Shown here: piece after piece, positions 44,134 to 52,549 of the stretch
Position numbering within the stretch: the first letter of the stretch is position 1
Layout: each line of letters starts with the position of its first letter
Source: Arion vulgaris
Taxonomy: Eukaryota > Mollusca > Gastropoda > Stylommatophora > Arionidae
Direction of reading: 5' to 3'
Assembly: GCA_020796225.1 (NCBI GenBank)
Contig: CM036760.1
Coordinates: 3,414,501 to 3,478,500 of the forward strand
Length of the DNA: 64,000 nucleotides
Position numbers and translations under genes: made by a program
Notes under the pieces: generated by a model
The model's input: the letters and a program-made list of their open reading frames with translations, nothing else
Told to the model about the DNA's origin: nothing
Database searches by the model: none

Positions 44134-44208
44134 CTGTCAAATTCAGTCAGACGGCTCGAGTCTCGAAATCCTTAGCAAAGGATTGCTGTCAATCTTGAGC
44201 TTCGTGAT
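44134..44208 (-). CDS. tbx20: tbx20 exon 4, end of T-box, with two 1-bp losses
   Basis: Acceptor tttgcatacag and donor gtgagat bound a 75-bp exon starting ITKLKIDSNP. T-box proteins then have F-A-K-G-F-R-D, the C-terminal DNA-contacting element. Here the codon for F lacks one T and the G codon lacks one base, after which the original frame returns and reads RDSSRLTEFD plus the first two bases of Arg. A 77-bp exon is expected from the phase of both neighbours; 75 are present. Both losses fall in short homopolymers. I read this as an exon of a working gene affected by consensus error, but a real double deletion cannot be ruled out from one sequence. Confidence 0.85.
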
Positions 44209-44324
44209 CTGTATGCAAAATAAATCAAATTTTAGTTTTCGTTGTGAAATGATATAGTTATAATTTATTTTACAGGTAAATCGTAGATAGTTAATTAAAA
44301 CATGACATGATACATGTAACAGAG

Positions 44325-44415
44325 ATGACTGATTTTTGCGTGAATGCCTACTTTCCTTGTTATCAGTGTCCCTCACCATACAGTAATGCCGTCTCCGATT
44401 TCAGATGTACTTGAA
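44325..44415 (-). mobile_element. SINE family G fragment
   Basis: Contains tttttgcgtgaatgcctact, ttatcagtgtccctcacc and ctccgatttcagatgtactt, as at 48736. Confidence 0.6.
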
Positions 44416-45069
44416 GTTAATATCTTTAATGATTGATCTTGTCATAGTTCACAGTTCATATGTACGGTTCCAACTTCACTGCAACGGATCACCCCCTAAT
44501 TGCTCCGTTCCTGTGCCAACGAAAATTCCACAAAATGCTAACAATTGTCTCCTGTGTGAATTAATTCCAGAATGAAACAGCCGTACATCCACAAAAAGCT
44601 ACCTGTACCGCATATATGCATATGGCCGTCGCTAAACTGTATTGATCTGGATGTGTTCAGCTGTTCATACTTTCCAAAAAAGAGCCTGATGTCCTTTATC
44701 AAGAACTGCCATAGAAAACTTGAATCAGTTATACATCAACAATAAGGTGTTACTGCCGGGAACTATAGCAGAATGTGATATTTGATAAAAGTAAGCAACA
44801 CAAGGAGAATAGTAAATAAGGAATAATATCATTACAGAATCTCATGAGAAAAGTTCAAGTCTGAACCAAAGATAAGTACAACTGAGCACAGAGCTAGAGA
44901 GCAGGAACAAATTAGTCATCATCAAGTTAGACTGAGTGTAAACCCCCAATAAAACCCACCATTGTTAGGCTTCAAAATACTAACTAAACGCCCGCCACCA
45001 CAAATTGAAAACTGTCACAACTGACCAGTCCACAACCCAAAATGACAACAGACTCGCACAGTTTGTCCC
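44416..45069. other. Unassigned stretch in tbx20 intron 3
   Basis: No supported feature seen. Confidence 0.5.
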
Positions 45070-45290
45070 CTCTGATAACTTGACGTCCCATACCAGACCC
45101 AGCAATCTCACAAAACGTGCCCCCTCCCCCTTCCTCTTCCATAACTTGACGACTCAAACCAGACCCAACAGTGGCACAAAACGTGCTTCCCCCCACCCCA
45201 TTCCTCTTCCATAACTTGACGACTCAAACCAGACCAACAGTGGCAAAACTTCCTCCATTTACCATAACTAGATTTCATACCAGACCCAAC
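45070..45290. repeat. About 66-bp minisatellite, 3-4 copies
   Basis: Copies of ccataacttgacgactcaaa, ccagacccaacagtggcaca, aaacgtgc and a C-rich stretch with ttcctctt. The last copy is decayed. Confidence 0.85.
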
Positions 45291-45824
45291 ATATCAAGTA
45301 AAAGTAGAAATTATGTAGTACTTGCGTGAGATATTCACGACCAGGTTCACGAAAGCAATTAATCTTTCTGCTTGAACCTCTGAGCATATAAAGTGACCAC
45401 AGAAGAATAAGCTGAACGTATCGTCGATGGAACATTTAGGGTTTATTTTTGACAGACTTAATAAAGATCATTTGAGCAAACATTTGTCTTTTATAAGCCT
45501 GGTCAGACGAATCACGTTTTCCAGGCGCCCAAAGATGATAACAAGTCTATGCTGAAATGTCGTGCAGTGATAACTGTATGCTGTGAAAATGTCATTACTA
45601 GATAGCCCCCAGGTCTTGCCAACGCGAGAACTTGTTATGGAGATAGTCAGGAAGAGATCAAACAGGGAAAGACGAAGAAGGCCAACACAATATCAAAAGG
45701 TGAGTTGTGTCAGAGTGGGAACAATTGCAATTTAAAATAAAACAAACCAAACGAAAAATACAGTGAGATAACCATGAAAATGCTATTTTAATCAGAAGCA
45801 ACTATTTTGGTCTTAGGAAGACTT
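45291..45824. other. Unassigned stretch
   Basis: No supported feature seen. Confidence 0.5.
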
Positions 45825-45893
45825 GGCATGAGTTGGTTGAGGGTCTATGCCCCAATCCGGGTTTAAAAGGCCCAGAGAGAGAGAGAGGGAGAA
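45825..45893 (+). mobile_element. LINE 3' end scrap
   Basis: gacttggcatgagttggttg, agggtctatgccccaatccg and a GA tail match 49318-49400 in reverse. Confidence 0.65.
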
Positions 45894-45896
45894 AGA

Positions 45897-46140
45897 TGTG
45901 GCGTCTGTGGCCTAGGGGTTAGTGACTCGGTCTATTAACCCCGACGTTCTGAGTTCAAATCACGCTTCGGATAGTTTGCTTGCAAAGTGTTTCCGTTGAT
46001 TTTAACAAAGGACGATGGCGCCACCCGTTCAGAAAGCAATGGCAAACTACTGAACGTATAAGTGGTGCCTAGAAAATCAACGACTCGTTTACTGTAGTTG
46101 ATGGCTACGTCCTTTAGGATATGCCACGATTTTCATTTTC
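45897..46140 (+). mobile_element. SINE family C copy
   Basis: Starts gtggcgtctgtggcctaggg with gttctgagttcaaatcacg, and ends gccacgattttcattttc. The head resembles that at 30862 more than the copies at 8788 or 39180, suggesting a subfamily. Confidence 0.82.
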
Positions 46141-46149
46141 AAAATACAA

Positions 46150-46360
46150 CAGCATTTTTTATCCCCCAATCCAGAAGCACTTGAGCTTTTCAGCTCTTCG
46201 GCTCGGTGCCATGGACATCGTAACCCTTCGGTTCGGTGCCACGAACACCGTAAATCTGGGGAATCTGTGGCTTTTTCTGCCATCCCGCGGAATTGAACCC
46301 GCACACACAGAGGGATAGTCACCCGTAGGCCAACGCGCTACGAACACGGTGGATACAGAG
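46150..46360 (-). mobile_element. SINE family A copy
   Basis: The plus strand runs from tttttatcccccaatccaga to a region like caacgcgctacgaacac, the reverse of the family. It lies tail to tail with the SINE C just before it. Confidence 0.85.
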
Positions 46361-46729
46361 AGGCAGCCGCATCAGGCGGTTCCGTAAGGGGGCGTTATAA
46401 GCAGCAAAATCAAACTCACAATTGAAGGTCATTTTAAAGAAAAAATATTTAAGGAGCGGCATTTCGAAGACTTGCATCATACTGATAAAATATACCGCAC
46501 GACCTTGAGTATTATAATTTTCCTCTGTTATTTATGTGGTCCATTCATTGCGTGGACGACTTTTCGACATGAACCCACCGCATCTGAGTATAATTACTAT
46601 TATTATTATAGTTAGTAATAGTATTATTATTGCAATCATCGCGTAGAGCCTGCGATCCCAAGCTATCAGTCCGATGCACCTCAATATATAACAACGTTGA
46701 ACAGCACGGACATAAGGTATATTAGGAAT
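46361..46729. other. Unassigned stretch
   Basis: Includes a short attattatt run near 46590-46640. Nothing else supported. Confidence 0.5.
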
Positions 46730-47100
46730 CTTCTCGCGCGATCACCTAACAGACCGATATACCAGATCTCTTCATACATCGCATTCATTGGAAAAATCTG
46801 ATTCATGCAGCCTTAGCATGAGTGGATTTCGTCACATCTTCAGCGCCATTTGGAGCTCTGGTGCTTATCCTTCGGCGATGTGTCCGGATTCAGCCAGCAT
46901 TTACTGGATTCGCTCTACGTTAGCCTTTGGCTGTCCCCAGCCGTACTGCAAAACAGCAGGTTGATTTCTACACATTTTGGTCACGTGCATCAGATTTCAG
47001 CCAAACCTCCTCAATTGTCTCTTATGACATGCGTGGCAGGTAACAGTGGTTCTATTCTTTACACCCCAAATGTGGGCCCCGGTAACCACTCTGGCGTTAT
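46730..47100 (-). mobile_element. SINE family F, full copy with E-type head
   Basis: Read on the minus strand: gagtggttaccggggcccac, the core (catgtcataagagacaattg), ttggctgaaatctgatgcac, then the F body with agccaaaggctaacgtagag and gagctccaaatggcgctgaa. A second example of the E-type head on an F body. Confidence 0.8.
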
Positions 47101-47374
47101 TAGGGAGTATCGGTGTTTGCTTGTATGTTTTACTGGCAGACGATGGGTATTGTGGTCAACATCTCTCCGGCCGCCATTGACTTTCCTTTTTGCTTTTCTG
47201 GTACCCAATTGAGACTGGGTCAACCTGAGAGACCGTAGTAATAAAGTTCCACTTCCATTGTTGAATTGAACCTGTACTACGCGCATAAGAGGCGAGCACT
47301 TTAACCACTAGGCTACTGCCGCTAAGTTAGAATATGTAGTAACTTATAAATATTGACATATTCTTGTGTTGCCG

Positions 47375-47632
47375 GGTTCGCATGGGGAGCAAAGAATAGT
47401 AACACGTCGAAATACAAGCTACGTCGTAAGAGTCGACTAATGTAAGGGCCTAGGCGAAGCTACCCTAATAAATAAAAAGCATCGCAGAAATCGGATATGC
47501 CAGCCTACTTGTAGCCGCATTACACACAACGTACAATCGCTCTTAGGCTCATATCATATACAATCACAAAGGGTGTTTTAACAAGTAGTCGATATGTGAC
47601 GTTCGAAGAAGAAGAAGAAGAAGAAGTAAGAA
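47375..47632 (+). mobile_element. SINE family D copy with long GAA tail
   Basis: Starts gggttcgcatggggagcaaa, includes ctacgtcgtaagagtcgact, and ends in about seven gaa units. Lies in tbx20 intron 3. Confidence 0.85.
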
Positions 47633-47795
47633 AAAGAAGTATGTGAGTGACTCTACAGAAAATAAATAACTACAAAACATATGCAAGAGAAATTATTTAA
47701 AGACAAAACATGTAATTTTAAGAGCATATATTTTTTCCAATAGCTGTGAGTTTGTGGATTATTGCTAAAACAGTTTCAAAGTCAATTTTTCTTAC

Positions 47796-47957
47796 CAGCT
47801 GATTCTGATAAGCTGTTACAGCAATGAAGACTGTTTCCGGAAATACATAAGTGGTCACGTCATGACCTTCAAGGGACGTAATAGGTAATTTGAGATTATC
47901 TTGTTTCTTGATTAAATGTACTCTTGGTTGATACTTGTGCATGGAGTTCAGGATTAT
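47796..47957 (-). CDS. tbx20: tbx20 exon 3, central T-box
   Basis: Acceptor cttggataatcag-like sequence ending in cag at 47958 and donor gtaag bound a 162-bp exon of 54 whole codons (phase 0 at both ends). It reads [20 protein letters not shown], then [17 protein letters not shown] and [20 protein letters not shown] and FPET.F.AVTAYQN are signature blocks of the T-box; the latter includes residues that contact DNA and the dimer surface in known T-box structures. The frame is intact. The ATG at 47942 is an internal Met, not a start. Confidence 0.93.
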
Positions 47958-47984
47958 CTGCTTGGATAATGATCAGATATAATA

Positions 47985-48066
47985 TACAATTACAGATAAC
48001 AGTTGCAATGTTGTGAGCATATTTAACAGATAACAGTTGCAGTGTTGTGAGCATATTTAAAACAGA
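47985..48066. repeat. 33-bp minisatellite, left part
   Basis: Copies of gataacagttgcagtgttgt then gagcatatttaac. Interrupted at 48067 by a SINE and resumed at 48327. Confidence 0.9.
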
Positions 48067-48326
48067 ATGCCGAGTGGTTACGGGCCCAAATTTGGGACGT
48101 AAAGAATAGAACCACTGTTACCTGCCACGCATGTCGTAAGAGGCGACTAAGGAGGTTTGGCTGAAATCGGATGCATGTGTCCTAAACGTGTAGAAGTCTA
48201 TGTGTTTAGGGGCCTACCAAACCAATGTGCAACGTATACACGTTCTTGGCAAAGATCAAACCTATCACAAGAGTGATTACAATTGGTCGTAAAGAACGAA
48301 CGCAAAGAAGAAGAAGAAGAAAACAG
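48067..48326 (+). mobile_element. SINE family E, full copy inserted into a minisatellite
   Basis: Starts near gccgagtggttacgggccca, has core catgtcgtaagaggcgacta, ttggctgaaatcggatgcat, cctaaacgtgtagaagtc and ends gaagaagaagaagaa. The sequence aaaacaga borders both sides, a likely 8-bp target duplication. Full-length reference copy of family E. Confidence 0.88.
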
Positions 48327-48405
48327 ATAACAGTTGCAGTGTTGTGAGCATATTTAACAGATAACAGTTGCAGTGTTGTGAGCATATTTAAAACAGATAA
48401 ACTTT
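48327..48405. repeat. 33-bp minisatellite, right part
   Basis: Continues the array broken at 48066 with the same unit, showing the array existed before the SINE landed. Confidence 0.9.
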
Positions 48406-48559
48406 GCCATAGAACGATTCTAAAACATACTAGATCAGAGTCTGTAATGCCATTTAACTAGTCTATTGTCTATTCTTGAAACGCCCAGCAATTCTAGTAC
48501 AGACTAAAAGACAGATTATAAATGCAATCTTTAAGCTTTTTCTCCTTCGAGCGCTTCAT

Positions 48560-48735
48560 ATGGTCGCCTGTTATTGATAAAGATTATAACTAAAGGTGCA
48601 TGTTATTTATAAAGATTATAATAGTTGTATGTTATTGATAAAGATTATAACTAAAGTTGCATGTTATTGATAAAGATTATAACTAAAGTTGCATGTTATT
48701 GATAAAGATTATAACTAAAGTTGCATGTTACTTTT
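48560..48735. repeat. 31-bp minisatellite, left part
   Basis: The unit is gttgcatgttattgataaag then attataactaaa. It is interrupted by a SINE G fragment and continues, in a changed form, at 48886. Confidence 0.9.
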
Positions 48736-48885
48736 TATTCTTCTTCTTATTGCCTTCACCCACTATCAGGCGTACTCAGGGCACCTGGTGTGGTGTTTCT
48801 GATTGATTTGTGCGTGAAGGCATGCTTTCCTTATTATCAGTGTCCCCGCCATACAGGCATGCCTTCTCCGACTTCAGATGTGTTG
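48736..48885 (-). mobile_element. SINE family G fragment inside a minisatellite
   Basis: Contains ttgcgtgaaggcatgctttc, ttattatcagtgtccccgcc and ccttctccgacttcagatgt between two parts of the same array. Confidence 0.65.
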
Positions 48886-49030
48886 CATGTTACTTGTTGC
48901 ATGTTACTTGTTGCATGTTACTTGTTGCATGTTAGTGATAGAAATTATAATTAAAGTTGCATGTTAGTGATAGAAATTATAATTAAAGTTGCATGTTATT
49001 GATAGAAATTATAACTAAAGTTGCATGTTA
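48886..49030. repeat. 31-bp minisatellite, right part
   Basis: Short ttgcatgttac units followed by gttgcatgttagtgatagaa, attataattaaa, a variant of the left-hand unit. Confidence 0.88.
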
Positions 49031-49067
49031 CTGATAACGAAACTGATGATTCAACACGAAAACTTAC

Positions 49068-49224
49068 ATGTCCATTTTTATCCAACATGTTATTTGTTAG
49101 TTTCACCTTCTCAAAGCTCACGGTCTGTTTTAGTAAGTGCTCACCGGTGAAGGGGCTGTCGGGGTGAAGATGAAGGCGTGCCGGAAGAGGAGGGTCTGCT
49201 TTGCCTGCTACCAGCCAGGAGGAT
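49068..49224 (-). CDS. tbx20: tbx20 exon 2, T-box
   Basis: Acceptor tgttctcag and donor gtaagt bound a 157-bp exon. It completes the Arg codon left by exon 1 and reads SSWLVAGKADPPLPARLHLH, PDSPFTGEHLLKQTVSFEKV and KLTNNMLDKNGH. W.VAGKADP, HPDSP.TG..W/L.. and VSF.K.KLTNN are core T-box blocks; LLKQ in place of the commoner W.M.. favours Tbx20. The 3' boundary after GH is the phase-0 site used in other T-box genes. No frame damage. Confidence 0.94.
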
Positions 49225-49317
49225 CTGAGAACAAAACAATAAGAAGATAAATGATCGAAGGGCGGTGAGTGTAGAAATGCTAGCAATAAAATATGTGTGG
49301 TTTTTATATCTCTTTTC

Positions 49318-49400
49318 TTTGCCTTTTACCCCGGTTGGGGCATAGGCCCTCAACCAACTCATGCCAAGTCTTCCTATCTCTAGCTATCTCCTGCAGCTCC
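49318..49400 (-). mobile_element. LINE 3' end scrap
   Basis: ttaccccggttggggcatag then gccctcaaccaactcatgcc, the reverse of 45825-45893. It encodes the HELVEGLCPN-type end common to some LINE ORF2 proteins. Confidence 0.68.
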
Positions 49401-49499
49401 CTCCAGCTGGTTTTTTTTATATAAGCATTGTTAAATGATATACTAATTTTCTGATGACAATGTAATAGATTTCATTGAAAAGGATTCAGTACTATTTTC

Positions 49500-49933
49500 A
49501 TCATCTTCTTCTTGACCTTTCAACTCTCAACAGAGCACAGGTCTTCAACAAATGTCTTCCAGCTCTTCGTCTCTCTCTCTTGCCATTCCTTCCAATTCTT
49601 TCCCCGTCTTTCCTATACTTTTAATAGCAGTCTCCAGGTCTCTTCCCAATGTATTTCTAGGCCTGCTCCACACCATCTTTCCTGAGGTTCAAAACAGTCC
49701 ATGTCTTGCAATGCTTCCTGTCGGACTTCTCAATGTGTGTCTATCCATTCAGCGTCTCTTCCTTAGCCTTTTTCTACTGGCTGTGTTCTTTCTCGAGTTC
49801 CTCGTTCGTAACTTATCATACCATCTCAGTCCTCTATTCTACGTAAACATTCATTTACGAAGGTCTGTAGTTTTCTGGTAGTTTCTTTTGTTGTTCTCAA
49901 TGTTTGCGAACCATTCAACAGCACTGAATTCAC
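49500..49933 (-). mobile_element. LINE C-terminal fragment leading into a tandem array
   Basis: The minus strand reads TLRTTKETTRKLQTFVNECL after NVNSVLLNGS, the RT thumb region, then a degraded tail ending in KTFVEDLCSVES. Its upstream side is the 33-bp array at 49934. A short extra copy of the tail is at 50618-50745. Confidence 0.82.
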
Positions 49934-50265
49934 ATTAGACGAACCATGCAACAGCACGGACTTCAAATTAGACGAACCATACAACAGCACGGACTTCACA
50001 TTAGACGAACCATACAACAGCACGGACTTCACATTAGACGAACCATACAACAGCACGGACTTCAAATTAGACGAACCATACAACAGCACGGACTTCACAT
50101 TAGACGAACCATACAACAGCACGGACTTCAAATTAGACTAACCATACAACAGCACGGACTTCACATTAGACGAACCATACAACAGCACGGACTTCACATT
50201 AGACGAACCATACAACAGCACGGACTTCACATTAGATGAACCATACAACAGCACGGACTTCAATT
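49934..50265. repeat. 33-bp minisatellite from LINE coding sequence, about 10 copies
   Basis: The unit is acaacagcacggacttcaca then ttagacgaaccat. On the minus strand it encodes NVKSVLLYGSS in frame with the LINE that follows at 49933-49826, where the same motif appears as NVNSVLLNGSQT. The period is 11 codons, so the antisense frame stays open; this is a repeat, not a protein. Confidence 0.96.
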
Positions 50266-50344
50266 AGTTGCTCTCAATGTTTCTGAACCATGCAACAGCA
50301 CTGACTTCACATTAAATTGAAACTATCTTCATACCGACAGTTAG

Positions 50345-50600
50345 CTTCTTCTTCTTCGAATGCACGATATCGACTACTTCTTAACCCATATGTGTGATTT
50401 GTATGTATGTGAGCCAAGAGCGATTGTACGTTGTGTCAGTTATGCGTCTACAAGTAGGCCAGCACGTTCGATTTCTGCAACGCTTTTTATTTACTAGTAG
50501 CTTCCTATACCCTACCTTATCGCCTCCTACGACATGTCTTGTAGGTCAAGTGTTACTATTCTTTGCTCCCCTTGCGAGCCACGGCATCACATGGGCGGCA
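50345..50600 (-). mobile_element. SINE family D copy
   Basis: The plus strand begins cttcttcttcgaatgcacga and ends ctttgctccccttgcgagcc. Confidence 0.82.
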
Positions 50601-50617
50601 CATCAGATGAGATTCAG

Positions 50618-50745
50618 TATCATCTTCTTCTTCTTTCAAATCCCAACAGAGAACAGGTCTTCATCAAATGTCTTCTAGCTCTTCCTCTCTCTTGCCATCC
50701 CTTTCCAATTATTCCCACATCTTACCTATAGTTTTAATATCATCT
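50618..50745 (-). mobile_element. LINE 3' end scrap
   Basis: tcccaacagagaacaggtct, tcatcaaatgtcttctagct and cttgccatccctttccaatt match the tail at 49500-49620. Confidence 0.7.
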
Positions 50746-50749
50746 TGCC

Positions 50750-50996
50750 CGTCTGCCCAGCGTGTTCAGGGTTGACTAGTCTGCCGTTTGAGCCGTGACG
50801 GTCTGCCCAGCGTGTTCGTAGCGCGTTGGACTACGGGTGACTATCCTCTGTTGTGCGGGTTCATTTCGCGGATGGCAGAAAAAGTCACAGATTTCCCAGA
50901 TTTAAGGTGTTCATGGCACCGAACCGAAGGGTTACGATGTCCATGACACTGAGCCGAAGAGCTGAAAAGCTCAAGTGCTTCTGGGACAGGGAAAAA
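50750..50996 (+). mobile_element. SINE family A copy with duplicated head
   Basis: The head gtctgcccagcgtgttc occurs at about 50753 and again at 50802, separated by gggttgactagtctgccgtt and gagccgtgac. The second head continues into a normal body and A-rich end. The 5' end of exon 1's downstream intron begins 35 bp away. Confidence 0.82.
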
Positions 50997-51031
50997 AAAA
51001 ATCACTTTCAGTATATAACTAACACACTGAC

Positions 51032-51148
51032 CTGTGGTATGCGTATCTGTAGCGTTTGCTGTCCACTGCCACGATGTCCATGAGAACTGAGTAACGAGCT
51101 GATGGGTCAAGCTCGGTGAAGGACACTCGAACTGTGGGAAACATTCGT
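51032..51148 (-). CDS. tbx20: tbx20 exon 1 of this window, T-box
   Basis: Acceptor ttttgtttacag and donor gtcagt bound a 117-bp exon. It reads [38 protein letters not shown] and ends with two bases of an Arg codon. RRMFP..(R/K)V, Y.(V/L)(L/M)D and (Y/W)R(Y/F) are T-box blocks; the Arg before MFP contacts DNA in known structures. The first base pair of the exon completes an Arg codon begun in the preceding exon, which lies outside the recognised sequence. ATG at 51139-51141 is an internal Met. Confidence 0.94.
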
Positions 51149-51314
51149 CTGTAAACAAAACAGATTTCATTGTGTAAAATATTGTGTTAATTGATGAACT
51201 ATATTATTTAATGAACTGTTTACTTTAGTTAGTGGTGAGATTAGTGACGCGTGTAGTAAATTCCAGATTCTAAACCTGACAGAAATATTCAATGATGCTA
51301 AACCGTACCAGGAT

Positions 51315-51545
51315 TAGTCAATACCCAGATCCTTTACCTAACCCTACCAGATCCAATATTGAAACCCAGATCCTTTACCTAACCCTACCAGATCCAATAG
51401 TCAAACCCAGATCCTTTACCTAACCCTACCAGATCCAATATCAAACCCAGATCCTTTACCTAACCCTACCAGATCCAATAGTCAAACCCAGATCCTTTAC
51501 CTAACCCTACCAGATCCAATAGTCAAACCCAGATCCTTTACTTGT
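51315..51545. repeat. 41-bp minisatellite, about 5.5 copies
   Basis: The unit is acccagatcctttacctaac then cctaccagatccaatagtca plus a. About 170 bp upstream of the first visible tbx20 exon on the minus strand. Confidence 0.95.
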
Positions 51546-51784
51546 TAGCCTAAATTGCCAGTACATCTGAAGCCGTAGTAAGGCTCACTAGAATGGTGAC
51601 GGACACTGGCGATAAATAAAGCAAGCCTTTATGCAAAAGTCAGTTATATGCACCACATTAGACGTCACGACTATGCCTGAAGTCATAGTGGGAGAACAGC
51701 CAAACACAAATTAGTGCAGTATATAAACTCGCAGGCAGAAACCATTCTTTGAAAAAGATGAACTTCGTAAGGTCAAATCGCCTG

Positions 51785-52045
51785 CCTGGTGCCGGGGCCG
51801 CAAGGAAGGAAAGAATAGTACCACTGCAACCTACAATGCATGTCGTGAAAGGCGACTGATGTAGACCCTAGGGATGCTACCCTAGTAAATAAAAAGCGTC
51901 GCAGAAATCGGATGTGCTGGACTACATGTAGGCGTAAAACTGGCACAACGTATAATCGCTCTTATGCTCAGATCACATACAAATCACAGAGTGGTTAACA
52001 AGTGCTCGATATGGATCGTTAGAAGAAGAAGAAGAAGAAGAAGAA
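51785..52045 (+). mobile_element. SINE family D copy with long GAA tail
   Basis: Starts gccggggccgcaaggaagga, core atgtcgtgaaaggcgactga, and ends in about eight gaa units. Confidence 0.85.
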
Positions 52046-52429
52046 GAAAGATAAAGCCAAATGCACACTCACATTTAAAAAAATGCTTTTAACTTTTAAA
52101 AAAAAAGCACACATTTCATTTGCTGTACAGCTGTCATAAAATCTGGCAAAGTTTTCTGAACCCACTTTGGTGATTTATATTTTTTGGAGTTTCGAATTCG
52201 ACTTTGGCGGGTGATTACAGAGTGAGAATTTAATGATGGAGATTTGTTGAGATGGTGGTTTTAATGCTGATGTGAACAGCACCTGTATTCAAGAATTCAA
52301 GCTTTTGAACAAGGAAAGCTAATGAATTTTGGTGATCGTTAGCTTTCATTGTCTAATAGATATATTATCTAACGTGCAGAAGTCATCAATCTGTTTGTCA
52401 GGTAAGTGTATACATGTTGGTTATATGTG
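52046..52429. other. Unassigned stretch
   Basis: AT-rich; no T-box-coding or other supported feature. Confidence 0.5.
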
Positions 52430-52462
52430 TGTGTCTGTGTGTGTGTGTGGGTGAGTGTGAGC
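52430..52462. repeat. (TG)n microsatellite
   Basis: tgtgtgtctgtgtgtgtgtg and continuation. Confidence 0.95.
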
Positions 52463-52549
52463 GTAAGGAAGAGAGGAAGTTGGATGGAATAAAATAAGGG
52501 ATTTTTTAGCGATAGTCTGAGCAGATGGAAATCTCTTATTACGGACAGG

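Larger units (their letters stand above)
28004..51148 (-). other. tbx20: tbx20-like T-box gene, 3' part (six coding exons)
   Basis: Span of the exons described separately: 51148-51032, 49224-49068, 47957-47796, 44208-44134, 30676-30570 and 28320-28004. Intron lengths are about 1.8, 1.1, 3.6, 13.5 and 2.2 kb. All junctions are AG/GT and phases agree (2, 0, 0, 2, 1). T-box proteins are nuclear DNA-binding transcription factors; Tbx20 in other animals acts in heart or dorsal vessel and neural development, which is family knowledge and not visible here. Assignment to Tbx20 rests on WLVAGKADPPLPARL, LLKQTVSFEKVKLTNN and HSYARSPIR. The start of the T-box and the N-terminus were not found in 51149-64000, so the intron or gene extends beyond the window. 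Confidence 0.9.

Noticed and set aside
44134..44208. tbx20 pseudogene
   Set aside because: Only two homopolymer losses in six exons; all splice signals, phases and the stop are preserved. Kept as a possibility but not the preferred reading.
47718..47942. A 74-residue T-box protein starting at the ATG at 47942
   Set aside because: The Met is internal to [10 protein letters not shown]; the exon starts at 47957 and ends at a gtaag donor at 47796, after which the open frame is intron.
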